Assembly (NCBI RefSeq): GCF_000383955.1
Contig: NZ_KB913013.1
Location: forward strand, 1,323,612 to 1,387,611
From: Rudanella lutea DSM 19387
GTDB lineage: Bacteria > Bacteroidota > Bacteroidia > Cytophagales > Spirosomataceae
Length of the DNA: 64,000 bases
Reading direction: 5' to 3'
Below, in pieces: positions 43,006 through 52,270 of this stretch. The notes beneath the pieces are model-generated. The model was not told the origin of the DNA. It made no database searches and was given only the letters and a program-made list of their open reading frames with translations. Numbering within the stretch: the first letter of the stretch is position 1; every line of letters begins with the position of its first letter. A program made the translations under genes and the position numbers.

Positions 43006-44022
43006 ATGACCTCCGTAACCGACCAAACAACCACCCTGCCAATGGGGCCTTATCTAAACCAGATAAAGCCGTGGGTGACCGTTGTGTGTACGTGTTACAA
43101 CCACGAAGCGTATGTACAGGAGGCCCTACAGTCGGTGGTTGATCAGCGTTACCCGAATGTTGAACTGATTGTGATCGACAATGCCAGCAGCGACGGGAGC
43201 GCCCGCCGGATTACCGAGTTTGTGAAACGGCACCCCGCCGTACGGTTTATCCAGAATTCCGAAAACATTGGCCTGTGCCGGGCTTTCAATCAGGGACTGC
43301 GGCATGCCAACGGCAAATACCTAATCGACCTGGCAGCGGATGATATTCTTTTCCCCGACCGGATTGCCCGACAGGTAGAGCGATTCGAGCAGCTCCCGCC
43401 CGAATACGCTGTCGTGTTCAGCAATGCTGTGTACATCGACGAAGCAGGGCAACCCCTGTCTATCCACTTTCCGACCGACGAGCGGGGCCGGGCCGTGTCG
43501 GAAGTGCCGTCGGGATACGTGTTTAGCAAGATTCTGGAACGCTACTTTATCTGTACCCCTACCATGATGATGCGCCGTGCCGTGCTCGATGAGCTGGGCG
43601 GTTACGACGAATCGCTGGATTACGAAGACTTTGACTTTTGGGTACGCTCGGCCCGGCACTACGCGTACGGATACATCGACGAGATTCTGACCTACAAACG
43701 GCGTCTTCCTAATTCACAATCCATGCAGGTGATTGAGCCGCACAACCGGTTGCTGGCTTCGACCCTCGACGTATGCTACAAGGCCTTCGACCGCTGCCAA
43801 ACCCCCGACGAGTACCACGCTCTGGCCAACCGGGTGCGGCAGTTTCTGCGCAAGGCGTTTTATGCCGAGCAGTTTGAGCTGGCCCTGCGGTTTGGGGAGT
43901 TGCTCAACCATATTGAAAGCCCCGGCCTGCTTACGTCCGGCATTCTGTTTCTGAGCCGCCTGCACCTGCCCGTCAACGGGTTGTACCAGCAGTACATCCG
44001 ACTTCGGCTACGGTTCGTTTAG
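43006..44022 (+). CDS. Glycosyltransferase family 2
   Basis: 338 residues with a GT-A fold. VTVVCTCYNHEAYVQEALQS is the nucleotide-binding start, VELIVIDNASSDGS the next conserved piece, and DLAADDILFPD holds the DxD-like metal site. The segment YDESLDYEDFDFWVRS is the acceptor-side acidic motif. No membrane helix except for possible peripheral attachment at the C terminus (RLHLPVNGLYQQYI). It is an inverting enzyme for cell-surface polysaccharide or glycoprotein; sugar donor unknown. It stands alone, without a polysaccharide cluster. Confidence 0.9.
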   Translation: MTSVTDQTTTLPMGPYLNQIKPWVTVVCTCYNHEAYVQEALQSVVDQRYPNVELIVIDNASSDGSARRITEFVKRHPAVRFIQNSENIGLCRAFNQGLRHANGKYLIDLAADDILFPDRIARQVERFEQLPPEYAVVFSNAVYIDEAGQPLSIHFPTDERGRAVSEVPSGYVFSKILERYFICTPTMMMRRAVLDELGGYDESLDYEDFDFWVRSARHYAYGYIDEILTYKRRLPNSQSMQVIEPHNRLLASTLDVCYKAFDRCQTPDEYHALANRVRQFLRKAFYAEQFELALRFGELLNHIESPGLLTSGILFLSRLHLPVNGLYQQYIRLRLRFV

Positions 44023-44192
44023 CCGCCCTCTGTACTAACGCTACGTTGTGTACGTCAATGCTACAGAATCATCTTTTGGGCATTCGTCGGGGTCATTACC
44101 ATACATTTTGGGCCGTGGATAGTTAAACCTGAGGGCCAACATCAGCGCCATACCAGACAAAACTGTAATCGAAAAACCGTAAACTTGCCGCT

Positions 44193-44813
44193 ATGCCAGC
44201 CGAATACATTCATATTCACCCCCAAACGCCCGAAGAACGGAAAATCCGGCATGTGGTATCGGCCCTGCGCGATGGCGCGGTGATCATTTACCCAACCGAT
44301 ACGATTTATGGGATGGGTTGCGACATTCATAATGCCCGGGCCGTAGAGCGGATCGCCCGGATCAAAGGCATCAAACCCCAGAAAAACGACTTTTCGTTTA
44401 TCTGTTACGACCTGAGCCACATTGCCGATTACGCCCGCGTCGACAACGGGGCGTTTAAGCTCATGAAACGGTTGTTGCCGGGCCCGTACACGTTTATTCT
44501 GGACGCGACCAACCGTGTACCCAAGCTTCTGAATACGAACAAGAAAACGGTGGGTATTCGCGTGCCTGACCACGAAATTCCACGCCGGATCGTGTATGAG
44601 CTGGGTAACCCGATTATTACAACGTCAATCAAGGACGACGACGAAATTATAGAGTACCCCACCGACCCTGAGATTATTTTCGAACGGTTTCAGCATCAGG
44701 TCGATATTGTGATTGATGGCGGATACGGCGGTAATGTCCCGTCGACGATTATCCGGGCCGAAGGCACCGACGTAGAAGTCGTTCGGGAGGGGCTGGGTGT
44801 AGTCGATTTTTAA
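44193..44813 (+). CDS. L-threonylcarbamoyladenylate synthase-type protein (Sua5/YciO/YrdC)
   Basis: 206 residues with the YrdC fold. The ATP/bicarbonate pocket is marked by [15 protein letters not shown] near residue 34, [14 protein letters not shown] and [10 protein letters not shown]. The [10 protein letters not shown] stretch and [14 protein letters not shown] complete the domain, and there is no Sua5-specific C-terminal domain. If active it makes threonylcarbamoyl-AMP from Thr, bicarbonate and ATP, the first step of t6A formation in tRNAs. The short form with KNDF rather than KRP.. is close to YciO, so activity is not assured. Confidence 0.88.
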   Translation: MPAEYIHIHPQTPEERKIRHVVSALRDGAVIIYPTDTIYGMGCDIHNARAVERIARIKGIKPQKNDFSFICYDLSHIADYARVDNGAFKLMKRLLPGPYTFILDATNRVPKLLNTNKKTVGIRVPDHEIPRRIVYELGNPIITTSIKDDDEIIEYPTDPEIIFERFQHQVDIVIDGGYGGNVPSTIIRAEGTDVEVVREGLGVVDF

Positions 44814-44877
44814 ATAAAGTCAATTTAATCCACCAAGTCCTTAGAAATAATTACCCGAGGTCGTATTTTTCGGCATT

Positions 44878-45918
44878 ATGTTCAAAAGTACGCTCTCTGC
44901 ATCCCTGCTTGCTACCCTTTTCCTGGCCGGATGCCAATCCAGTTCCAAGCCGACCGAAGGATCGGCCAGCCCACCCGATTCGGCACAAACGCCGGTTTCG
45001 GCCACCACATCCTCTGTTTCGGCGGCAGCCCCCGCCCCCGACTCGGCCGGGGTGAGTACCGCCGAACCCCTGTCGCCCCTTGATTCGCTCAAGCTGATTG
45101 GCCCGAAAATTACCGGAGCTATTCTGCCTAACAAGCGGATTGTGGCCTACTACGGCAATCCGCACTCGAAAAAAATGGGGGCATTGGGCGAGTACCCTAA
45201 AGATGACATGCTGCAGCGGCTCGACCGCCAGAGCCAGGAGTGGGCCAAGGCTGACTCATTGCCGGTACAGCAGGCTCTGCACCTCGTCGCTATTTCAGCA
45301 CAGGGCGCACCGGGCAAAGACGGCTACTACCGGATGCGGATGAGCGACAAAACCATTCGGAAGGTGATCCGGTGGGCCGCCGAACACAACGCCATCTGTT
45401 TTCTGGATATTCAGGTGGGTTTAGCTCCCCTCGGCCCCGAAATGGAGTTTCTGAAGCCCTACCTCAAGCTGCCATACGTACACCTGGGTATTGACCCTGA
45501 GTTTTCGATGAAAACCGGCGCCCGGCCCGGCACCAAGATTGGCACGTACGATGCCGCCGACATCAATCAGGCCGTCAACTTCCTGAGCGACATTGTGAAA
45601 GCGAATAACCTGCCCCCCAAAATTCTGGTGGTGCACCGGTTTACGCAGCGAATGGTTACGAACTACAAAAACATCAAGCTGAACCCCAATGTGCAGATTG
45701 TGATGCACATGGACGGTTGGGGGCCACCATCGCTCAAGATGGATACGTACCGCGACTACATCGTGAAAGAACCCGTTCAGTACACTGGCTTTAAGCTGTT
45801 CTACAAAAACGATCTGAAGAAGGTCGATATGCGGTCGAAGCACAAGGTTCCTCACCTTATGACTCCGCAGGAAGTACTGTCGCTCACGCCCAAAGTGGTT
45901 TACGTACAGTACCAGTAA
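44878..45918 (+). CDS. Lipoprotein of unknown function (DPE-motif family)
   Basis: 346 residues. MFKSTLSASLLATLFLAGC gives a lipobox LAGC with Cys19. An 80-residue Ser/Ala/Pro linker follows, then a single alpha/beta domain (80-346) with alternating strands and helices like a TIM barrel: RIVAYYGNP, LHLVAISAQG, ICFLDIQVG, HLGIDPEFSM, KILVVHRFTQ, NVQIVMHMDG. From memory, similar motifs (D-I-Q-P-G, D-P-E-W) occur in uncharacterised secreted actinobacterial proteins. Acidic residues at strand ends could form an active site. It is monocistronic and has a good terminator. Confidence 0.8.
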   Translation: MFKSTLSASLLATLFLAGCQSSSKPTEGSASPPDSAQTPVSATTSSVSAAAPAPDSAGVSTAEPLSPLDSLKLIGPKITGAILPNKRIVAYYGNPHSKKMGALGEYPKDDMLQRLDRQSQEWAKADSLPVQQALHLVAISAQGAPGKDGYYRMRMSDKTIRKVIRWAAEHNAICFLDIQVGLAPLGPEMEFLKPYLKLPYVHLGIDPEFSMKTGARPGTKIGTYDAADINQAVNFLSDIVKANNLPPKILVVHRFTQRMVTNYKNIKLNPNVQIVMHMDGWGPPSLKMDTYRDYIVKEPVQYTGFKLFYKNDLKKVDMRSKHKVPHLMTPQEVLSLTPKVVYVQYQ

Positions 45919-45942
45919 ACGAAAAACCTTCTCCTAAGTAAC

Positions 45943-45988
45943 AGGCAGAGCTGTCATCTTCTTAAACCGGATGACTGCTCTGCCTTTT
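45943..45988. terminator. Bidirectional terminator
   Basis: AGGCAGAGCTGTCATC (45943-45958) pairs with GATGACTGCTCTGCCT (one mismatch) followed by T-rich sequence to 45992. It stops the lipoprotein gene and lies between convergent genes. Confidence 0.88.
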
Positions 45989-46088
45989 GTTTTTCACGTC
46001 TCTTTAGCGCTCTTTACCGAACGAAATAGCGGTCGGGGGAGATGCCGGAGAGACAAACAAAATCGTATGGTATCGACCGGTGATTCGC

Positions 46089-46697
46089 TTACAGCTGCGT
46101 TCCGAAGTCGGTCACCCAATAGTGTTTGTACGTGCTGGTAGTGCTGTAACCATACCCTACTCCCACCTCTTTGAAGTTCGGGTTCATGATGTTGGCACAA
46201 TGGCCTGGGGAGCGAAGCCACCCATCAACTACCGCCCGGGTTGTAGTGTAACCGGCTGCGATGTTTTCACCCGCCGTACGCCAAACATATCCCTCACGAG
46301 TCATCCGATCCCAGGGCCGCGACCCATCCCGACCCGTATGACTGAAATAGTTGTATGTAGCCATATCGACCGCATGTTTGTCCGAAGCTGCGTTGAGTTT
46401 TGCGTTGAGTTGCAGGGGCGTAGTAGCCGGATATGTAGTTGATCCACAAAGGCATGACTTCGCACGGGCCTGATTCAAATACGTCAGAATTTCTTGTTGT
46501 TGTACCGTTGTGGCGGCTGCAACCCGGCCGCTTCCGCCAGCCTGAGGGGTTTGCACACCGGGCGCGTCGTTACTCTCTTTCCAGATCGAAGAAGCTACCG
46601 GCTGGGGTGTTTGTGTAAGAATCTGTTCCTGCTGAGGCTGGCAGGCCGTTGCCAGGCACAATAGTGATGCTACGTAAGCAAAATGGTTTGTTTTCAT
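46089..46697 (-). CDS. CAP/SCP-domain lipoprotein
   Basis: 202 residues. MKTNHFAYVASLLCLATAC gives a lipobox ATAC at Cys19, then QPQQEQ. A linker leads to the CAP domain (75-202): EILTYLNQARAKS, NAASDKHAVDMATYNYFSHT with the first His, GENIAAG, and WLRSPGHCANIMNPNFKEVG with the second His. The cavity-lining His and Glu are all present. CAP proteins in bacteria bind lipids or act on cell envelopes, but few are characterised. A short perfect GTTCAT/ATGAAC repeat 15-35 bases upstream may be an operator. Confidence 0.9.
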   Translation of the reverse strand: MKTNHFAYVASLLCLATACQPQQEQILTQTPQPVASSIWKESNDAPGVQTPQAGGSGRVAAATTVQQQEILTYLNQARAKSCLCGSTTYPATTPLQLNAKLNAASDKHAVDMATYNYFSHTGRDGSRPWDRMTREGYVWRTAGENIAAGYTTTRAVVDGWLRSPGHCANIMNPNFKEVGVGYGYSTTSTYKHYWVTDFGTQL

Positions 46698-46790
46698 AAA
46701 ACAATTGAATACTTGTTCATTTTTATGAACGACCAGTTTGCATCTGTAGTATTACTCCTTAAGTAGTTTTATGATCTGTTTTTATTACCG

Positions 46791-47432
46791 CTATTTCCGG
46801 GGTACCTTTTTTCCTGAGTTGATCATCCAGCCGATAGATACCCCGGCCGTAACACCCGGTTTACGCAGTGTGCTGCTATCGGTACTGCCTACCTGACGAA
46901 CGCTCACAATCCGATACCCCACGCCCACGTACACATCGACAATAAACCGCGGAAGCTTAGCGATTGGGGCCTGCTGATAACCGACCTTGGCATTCAGGCC
47001 GTAGATATGCCGGTTTACCTGCGCCATTTCGGTAGCCGATAAAGCCCCCTCACGGGGTATTTTGAGCTTTTGCCGGTTTAACGCACCCTCGCCCGCCACG
47101 TAAAACCCACCGGGTGAACGACCCGATTTGAGTTTGCCGCCCAGCGCCGGGCTGATGTAATACCGAATTTCGGTACGCGCCTGCACCGACTCCGACGGCG
47201 AACCGGCCCGAACGCCCGGCCCAACCTGTGTTCCCCCTACCCCGATTCCGGGCTGTACACTCAACCGCGACGTCAACGGGAGCTCGACTGCCGCCTGCAC
47301 CGTAGGGTCAGGACTAAGCAGACTCAGCGGGGCCAATTTTAGTACCGGTCCCGGTCCAATCCGTGCCGGGAGGGTGTCCTGCCCCCAGGCCAAAGCCGGC
47401 AGCAGCAGTAAGAGGCAAATAAACGTTTTCAT
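46791..47432 (-). CDS. Predicted outer-membrane beta-barrel protein
   Basis: 213 residues with signal peptide MKTFICLLLLLPALAWGQ. The mature part is Gly-rich with amphipathic strands of alternating hydrophobic residues (VQAAVELPLTSRLSVQPGIG, FIVDVYVGVGYRIVSV), and ends GVSIGWMINSGKK. It resembles small outer-membrane porin-like barrels (DUF3575 type). It follows a similar gene after 13 bases and is last in a four-gene unit with two LVIVD lipoproteins. Function unknown. Confidence 0.7.
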   Translation of the reverse strand: MKTFICLLLLLPALAWGQDTLPARIGPGPVLKLAPLSLLSPDPTVQAAVELPLTSRLSVQPGIGVGGTQVGPGVRAGSPSESVQARTEIRYYISPALGGKLKSGRSPGGFYVAGEGALNRQKLKIPREGALSATEMAQVNRHIYGLNAKVGYQQAPIAKLPRFIVDVYVGVGYRIVSVRQVGSTDSSTLRKPGVTAGVSIGWMINSGKKVPRK

Positions 47433-47445
47433 AGCACAGCCAAAC

Positions 47446-48240
47446 TCACAACGTATAACCTAATTGAAAACCAAGCATTAAACTCGGAAACCGACCTTTC
47501 TGTAAACTCCAATCCGACGTTAAGTCCTGGTCAGTATTGATAAACTCCGGACGGGCATCTTCGTAATCAGGGACGCCATACTGCCTGAACCACCGCCAAC
47601 GAATACCAATACCGGCATACACATCCAGCAGAAGCCGGTCGTTGGTGGGCGACAGTCGAATGGATCCCTGATGACCCATCTTCAGGTGCGCCCCCATCAC
47701 GTAGCGAACTGCCCGGGCGGTGTAGCGTTCAAAAAACTGACAGCCACCATCTTCGCACCCTCGCGCTAAGGTACCCTCGAAAGGCGCGTTTACCTGTTTG
47801 TAGAATGTATTGATGGCCAGATAATTACCCAATGGCACCTGCGTAACCGTGCGCACCCGGCGCCAGCGGTTTACGGCCAGGTCGCGGTCGGTGTACAGGC
47901 GCCCCTCCAGCTGCACCCGCCAAACCTCCCGACCCGGGAATCGATTATTGGGTTGGGTCAACAGCCGGTTTCGTTCATTGCCGTACCCCAACCCGCCCTG
48001 AATGCTATACCGGCTGCTCACGATTCGCTCCACGTCGATCTGGTAACGGCTATCAATGTCGATCATGGCCAGTGGGTTAAATTTAACCACCCAACCGGGT
48101 GCTTTCCGTACGCCCTCAACCCGCACGGTGTCGATCGGCTCCGTGGGCCGGTCGAAACTATCAGTAACCGGAAACTGAGCCCATACGGGGCGGGTCAGGA
48201 GCAACAGACTCCCAAACCACCAAAAAATGAATGCTCTCAT
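47446..48240 (-). CDS. Predicted outer-membrane beta-barrel protein
   Basis: 264 residues with signal peptide MRAFIFWWFGSLLLLTRPVWAQ. The mature part opens with WVVKFNPLAMIDIDSRYQID, a phrase typical of Bacteroidota DUF3575-like barrels, and ends FPSLMLGFQLGYTL, a terminal barrel strand with an aromatic near the end. Two Cys (CEDGGCQF) could form a disulfide in a surface loop. It overlaps the preceding LVIVD gene by four bases, so they are translationally coupled. Confidence 0.75.
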   Translation of the reverse strand: MRAFIFWWFGSLLLLTRPVWAQFPVTDSFDRPTEPIDTVRVEGVRKAPGWVVKFNPLAMIDIDSRYQIDVERIVSSRYSIQGGLGYGNERNRLLTQPNNRFPGREVWRVQLEGRLYTDRDLAVNRWRRVRTVTQVPLGNYLAINTFYKQVNAPFEGTLARGCEDGGCQFFERYTARAVRYVMGAHLKMGHQGSIRLSPTNDRLLLDVYAGIGIRWRWFRQYGVPDYEDARPEFINTDQDLTSDWSLQKGRFPSLMLGFQLGYTL

Positions 48241-49010
48241 GCCAGCGGTTCGATAGCCAGTTTGCTGAGCAGCTTCAACTGCTTACGATCGGCATAACTG
48301 TACTGATAAATGCCGTCCTTACCCGTTACGATAAGCACATCGCGGTTCGGTATTACATCATACGAGCGTACACCCTCCAGATGTTGCATCAGCTTGGGTG
48401 CCGTTGGGTTCGTGAGGTCAAACAGTTTCAGGCCCCAGTCGCCCTCGCACACAAACAGCACATCGCCATCTACACCGAGGCCGCGCGGGTTAATCATCGG
48501 AATCGACCGGATTATGCGCGGAGCCTGCAGGTTGCTCACGTCGATCACCTCCAGCAAATTGGCCGCCACCGCGTTGTTTCGGCAGTCGGCACCACTACGT
48601 AACGTCACGTAGGCCAGAGTGCCCTGCACCACCACAGGGTCGCAACTCAGTACGTGCGTGTACGTCGACAGATACCGCGGATCACCCGGCCGGGAAGCGT
48701 CATAAATAAGCATTCCGGTCTGAGTACCCATGAACAGATTTCCAGAATATGGAAAAATTGTCTCGATTCCGAACCCCAACTTGGTCTGCCGACCGGGTAT
48801 GGGATTCATGCTGTTACTGACGTCGTAGGCCCGCAACGTCGTGCTGTTGACTATGTAGAGGGTATTGTCAAGAATGGTAAACCGGGCCGTCGACCCGCCA
48901 ATTCCGGCTCCGGGCGAGGCCGCGCTTTCGCTTTTGCTCAGGCCCAGATCGCCCGAGCAGCCCGCCCCGCAAAGAATAAGTGATAGTACGCAGATAAAAA
49001 GTGTTCTCAT
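48237..49010 (-). CDS. LVIVD-repeat lipoprotein
   Basis: 257 residues. MRTLFICVLSLILCGAGC has a lipobox GAGC at Cys18. The remainder is repeated strand units like those in LVIVD beta-propellers: NTLYIVNSTTLRAYDVSN, NLLEVIDVSNLQAPRII, DGDVLFVCEGDWGLKLFDLTN. Such proteins display on the cell surface in Bacteroidota and bind unknown ligands. Two Cys near the middle may pair. It is followed by the barrel gene with an overlap of four bases and preceded by a second LVIVD lipoprotein. Confidence 0.85.
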   Translation of the reverse strand: MRTLFICVLSLILCGAGCSGDLGLSKSESAASPGAGIGGSTARFTILDNTLYIVNSTTLRAYDVSNSMNPIPGRQTKLGFGIETIFPYSGNLFMGTQTGMLIYDASRPGDPRYLSTYTHVLSCDPVVVQGTLAYVTLRSGADCRNNAVAANLLEVIDVSNLQAPRIIRSIPMINPRGLGVDGDVLFVCEGDWGLKLFDLTNPTAPKLMQHLEGVRSYDVIPNRDVLIVTGKDGIYQYSYADRKQLKLLSKLAIEPLA

Positions 49011-49026
49011 GGCTCAGGGTGTTTGG

Positions 49027-49575
49027 TTATCGCCAGCATTTGGCCGATTCATTTTCGCTACGCTGCCAGCCCACCACCAGCCCTTTACCCGGATCCGGGC
49101 ACTCAAACCGTACATTGCGCATGGGCGGATAGGCCGTGACCGGATACGCATTTTCGATGCGTTTTACCAGGCGCACATTCAACGGGTTGGCAATGTTGAG
49201 GGCCACCAGATCAACGGTATTGTCGGCGTACAGAATACTGTCTTTAACAGCCAGTTCGCGGGCCCCCGGAATACTCACAAACGAAATAGGCACCGGTTTC
49301 TGGGGGTTCCGGTTGTCTACAATATGAACCCCCGCCCCGACCTCGTTCACAAACAGGAAGCCGTCTTTTAGGTAAATTTTGCCTGCCTGCCGGATAGGCT
49401 GCACAGCCATGGTCCGAACGTTACGCACCGACTCATACGAGCCGTAAATAGGGCGGTAAATGGGGCGGTTGTCGGTAGTTTGCCCCGGCGGAGACACCTG
49501 GCTATTGGTGCAGGCATCGAGCAGGGGAATCCCCAGCAGGAGCCAACGCATCGTTTTGTACGGTAGTAAGGGCAT
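49027..49575 (-). CDS. Short LVIVD-type lipoprotein
   Basis: 182 residues from ATG at 49575 (MPLLPYKTMRWLLLGIPLLDAC), with a lipobox LDAC; ATG at 49551 would equally keep it. The larger upstream frame is a shadow of the carboxylase gene. DGFLFVNEVGAGVHIVDNRN and DSILYADNTVDLVALNIAN are LVIVD-type strand pairs. Two Cys near the C terminus. It begins the four-gene surface unit and is divergent from the carboxylase gene, with 157 bases between. Confidence 0.82.
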   Translation of the reverse strand: MPLLPYKTMRWLLLGIPLLDACTNSQVSPPGQTTDNRPIYRPIYGSYESVRNVRTMAVQPIRQAGKIYLKDGFLFVNEVGAGVHIVDNRNPQKPVPISFVSIPGARELAVKDSILYADNTVDLVALNIANPLNVRLVKRIENAYPVTAYPPMRNVRFECPDPGKGLVVGWQRSENESAKCWR

Positions 49576-49625
49576 AGCTATCGATAAAAAAGGTTGTAAT
49601 GAAGATACAAAAGCGGGCCAAAGGG

Positions 49626-49654
49626 TTGTAATCGACTCAGAAAATTTAACTTTG
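49626..49654 (+). promoter_or_regulatory. Promoter of the carboxylase gene
   Basis: TTG (49626-49628), 18 bases, then TAACTTTG (49647-49654) matches the Bacteroidota -33/-7 pair well. Transcription would start about 49660, 73 bases before the ATG at 49733. Confidence 0.65.
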
Positions 49655-49732
49655 CTTCGACGATAGTCGGTGAGCAAACCAACTCGCACCCCGACCGAAT
49701 TACGCTTGCACAAACTTCGAAACACGCTCTGC

Positions 49733-51301
49733 ATGGACACCATAAGCAAACCCACTGCAACCGAAACGCTCGACCGAAAAAACGCCGAAGCCCTCCTGGG
49801 TGGCGGCCAAAAACGCATTGACGCCCAGCATAAAAAAGGGAAGCTCACTGCCCGCGAACGCATCGCCCTACTCCTCGACGAAGGGTCGTTTGAAGAAACG
49901 GGTAAGTTTGTGATGCACCGGACCAAAGATTTCGGGCTCGATAAAGAATACTACCTCGGCGACGGGGTAGTGACCGGCTACGGTACGGTCGATGGGCGGC
50001 TGGTGTACGTGTTTGCGCAGGATTTTACGGTGTTTGGCGGGGCACTGTCGGAAACCCATGCCGAAAAGATTTGCAAAATCATGGACCTCGCCATGAAAAA
50101 CGGAGCCCCTGTTATCGGCCTCAACGACTCCGGCGGGGCCCGCATTCAGGAGGGGGTTTTGTCGCTGGCCGGGTACGCTGATATTTTCTACCGCAACACA
50201 CTGGCGTCGGGGGTGATCCCGCAAATATCGGCCATTATGGGCCCCTGCGCGGGTGGAGCCGTGTATTCGCCCGCCATCACCGATTTTATCCTGATGGTCG
50301 AAAACACCAGCTATATGTTTGTGACGGGCCCCAACGTGGTAAAAACGGTAACCCACGAAGAGGTAACGTCGGAAGAACTGGGCGGGGCCAGCACCCACAG
50401 CACCAAATCGGGCGTTACGCATTTTGCCTGCGCCAACGAAGTGGCCTGTATTGAGCACATTAAGCAGCTGCTGAGCTACATGCCGCAAAACTGCGAAGAT
50501 GAGCCCCCCATGCTGCCTTACGAAGCAAGTGGGTCGGCCGATGGCGAGATGCGCCCGACGCTGGACACGATTATTCCCGACAACCCCAATCAGCCGTACG
50601 ACATGCGTGAGGTGATCGACGAACTGGTGGACCCCGGTAGTTTTCTGGAAGTACACAAAAACTTCGCCGAGAATATTGTGGTGGGCTTTGCCCGGATGGC
50701 AGGCCGGAGTATCGGCGTAGTAGGTAACCAACCGGCCGTACTGGCGGGTGTGCTCGACATCAACGCCAGCACCAAAGCCGCCCGGTTTGTGCGGTTCTGC
50801 GATTCGTTTAATATTCCGCTGCTGGTGCTCGAAGACGTTCCCGGCTTTTTGCCCGGCACCGATCAGGAGTGGAACGCCATTATCACCAACGGTGCCAAGC
50901 TGCTCTACGCGTTTTGCGAGGCAACGGTGCCCCGCGTGACGGTAATTACGCGCAAAGCCTACGGCGGGGCTTACGACGTGATGAACTCCAAGCACATCGG
51001 GGCCGATCTCAACTACGCCTGGCCCTCGGCCGAAATCGCCGTGATGGGGGCCAGTGGGGCCGCCGAGATTATCTTCAAACGTGAAATTGCCGAAGCCGAC
51101 GACCCGCAGGCCAAGCTCCAGGAGAAGGTACAGGAGTACACCGAAAAGTTTGCTAACCCCTACCGGGCTGCACACCGCGGCTATATCGACGAGGTAATTT
51201 ACCCGCGCGAAACCCGCCATAAACTCATCCGGGCCTTTAAAATGCTCGAAAACAAAGTAGCCACCTTACCCCGCAAAAAACACGGAAACATACCGCTGTA
51301 A
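49733..51301 (+). CDS. pccB: Acyl-CoA carboxylase beta subunit (carboxyltransferase)
   Basis: 522 residues from ATG at 49733. It moves the carboxyl group from biotin to propionyl-CoA or a related acyl-CoA. Two crotonase-like halves: the first with [19 protein letters not shown] and [16 protein letters not shown], the second with [15 protein letters not shown] and [11 protein letters not shown]. The Gly-Gly oxyanion-hole pairs are intact in both. The biotin carboxylase and biotin carrier genes are not nearby. Propionyl-CoA is the most likely substrate, but methylcrotonyl- or methylmalonyl-CoA enzymes look alike. The next gene starts three bases after the stop. Confidence 0.93.
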   Translation: MDTISKPTATETLDRKNAEALLGGGQKRIDAQHKKGKLTARERIALLLDEGSFEETGKFVMHRTKDFGLDKEYYLGDGVVTGYGTVDGRLVYVFAQDFTVFGGALSETHAEKICKIMDLAMKNGAPVIGLNDSGGARIQEGVLSLAGYADIFYRNTLASGVIPQISAIMGPCAGGAVYSPAITDFILMVENTSYMFVTGPNVVKTVTHEEVTSEELGGASTHSTKSGVTHFACANEVACIEHIKQLLSYMPQNCEDEPPMLPYEASGSADGEMRPTLDTIIPDNPNQPYDMREVIDELVDPGSFLEVHKNFAENIVVGFARMAGRSIGVVGNQPAVLAGVLDINASTKAARFVRFCDSFNIPLLVLEDVPGFLPGTDQEWNAIITNGAKLLYAFCEATVPRVTVITRKAYGGAYDVMNSKHIGADLNYAWPSAEIAVMGASGAAEIIFKREIAEADDPQAKLQEKVQEYTEKFANPYRAAHRGYIDEVIYPRETRHKLIRAFKMLENKVATLPRKKHGNIPL

Positions 51302-51304
51302 CTT

Positions 51305-51415
51305 ATGCCATCTTCCCGCCCCAAAGGCAGTGTTGCCCAAACATTTCTGATTGGCTTTCTGATTATTCTCGGATTCGCCCTGCTGGTTGGCTGGCTCTCC
51401 ACGGTATTTAGCTGA
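51305..51415 (+). CDS. 36-residue single-pass membrane peptide
   Basis: ATG at 51305 to TGA at 51413. The peptide begins MPSSRPKGSVAQTF and continues as one helix, LIGFLIILGFALLVGWL. It starts three bases after the carboxylase stop and ends seven bases before the next membrane protein, so it fits an operon. No known family. Confidence 0.5.
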   Translation: MPSSRPKGSVAQTFLIGFLIILGFALLVGWLSTVFS

Positions 51416-51422
51416 GTAGCCT

Positions 51423-51728
51423 ATGCTGTTACTGATGTATTCCCTGATTGGCAGCATTCTTGCCTTGCTGGGCCTCGCCATCTGGCGCTTTAAACTCACG
51501 TCGTGGCTTTCTAACGTGAATAATCTCGATGTGAAAGACCATGACGGACTAGCCCGCTTTGCCGGTATTTTCCTCATAGGGCTGGGTGTTTATGCCGTCT
51601 TGTGCGGGTATCTGGCGCAGCAAACCACTACCCAGAACGGCCAAATCGGGGTGATGATTCTGTTTGTCCTTGGCTCTCAGCTGGCTATCGTCGGCTATAT
51701 GTACGGATTACGTAAATACACCCGATAG
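51423..51728 (+). CDS. Small membrane protein, DUF3784-like
   Basis: 101 residues with three helices: SLIGSILALLGLAIW, FAGIFLIGLGVYAVLCGYL and VMILFVLGSQLAIVGYMYG. A polar cytoplasmic-type segment (NVNNLDVKDHDGLA) separates the first two. The order resembles DUF3784 proteins, but this is tentative. The stop is one base away from the start of the following DUF1648 gene, and the two are probably co-expressed. Confidence 0.7.
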   Translation: MLLLMYSLIGSILALLGLAIWRFKLTSWLSNVNNLDVKDHDGLARFAGIFLIGLGVYAVLCGYLAQQTTTQNGQIGVMILFVLGSQLAIVGYMYGLRKYTR

Positions 51729-51729
51729 C

Positions 51730-52218
51730 ATGAAAACAGAGTCCGTCTCAAGATTCGAACAGGTATTGTACGGCCTGACCGGGCTGGTGGTGGTGCTCAC
51801 CTGGGCCGCTACGGTGTATGTGTACCCCAACCTACCTGACCGTATTGCCATTCATTTCGACCTGGTCGGAACGCCCAATGGCTGGGGAAGTAAACGGACC
51901 ATTTTCCTGGGGCCGGGCCTTATTACAGGCACCATTGCCTTTTTGTTGTTGATTCGGGAAGTAGCCCCGGCCGAATCATTTAACATGCCAGTGAAGGTTA
52001 CTCCCGAAAACCGCGACCGGCAATACCACATCGCCTATCAAATGATGGCTGCTGTTAGTTTTGTATTAGCCTTACTCATGGCCGGTATGCAGTTCGATAT
52101 TTGCCAACTGGCATTGGGCGACACCCAAACCCCCTCGTTTCTGCCAACCGGGCTGTTCATGGGCGGGTTGTTTGCGGTAATTGGGTATTACCTCTGGCAA
52201 TCGGTCCGCAATCGATAA
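51730..52218 (+). CDS. DUF1648 domain membrane protein
   Basis: 162 residues from ATG at 51730. The first helix (VLYGLTGLVVVLTWAATVYVY) is followed by NLPDRIAIHFDLVGTPNGWGSK, the DUF1648 signature seen in SdpI-like immunity/signal proteins. Three more helices follow. The C-terminal SdpI domain is shortened. SdpI proteins protect against a peptide toxin, but no toxin gene is nearby, so the role is open. It is followed by a bidirectional terminator. Confidence 0.85.
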   Translation: MKTESVSRFEQVLYGLTGLVVVLTWAATVYVYPNLPDRIAIHFDLVGTPNGWGSKRTIFLGPGLITGTIAFLLLIREVAPAESFNMPVKVTPENRDRQYHIAYQMMAAVSFVLALLMAGMQFDICQLALGDTQTPSFLPTGLFMGGLFAVIGYYLWQSVRNR

Positions 52219-52256
52219 AAAAGGCCCCTGACTTTTCAGACAGGGGCCTTTTTTAT
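52215..52256. terminator. Bidirectional terminator
   Basis: ATAAAAAAGGCCCCTG (52215-52230) and its exact complement (52241-52256) around a 10-base loop, with A- and T-runs. It lies between convergent genes. Confidence 0.92.
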
Positions 52257-52270
52257 TGTCGTCTCTTTTC

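Noticed and set aside
49868..51220. 450-codon minus-strand frame opposite the carboxylase
   Set aside because: The sense strand encodes full acyl-CoA carboxylase motifs; the antisense has none.
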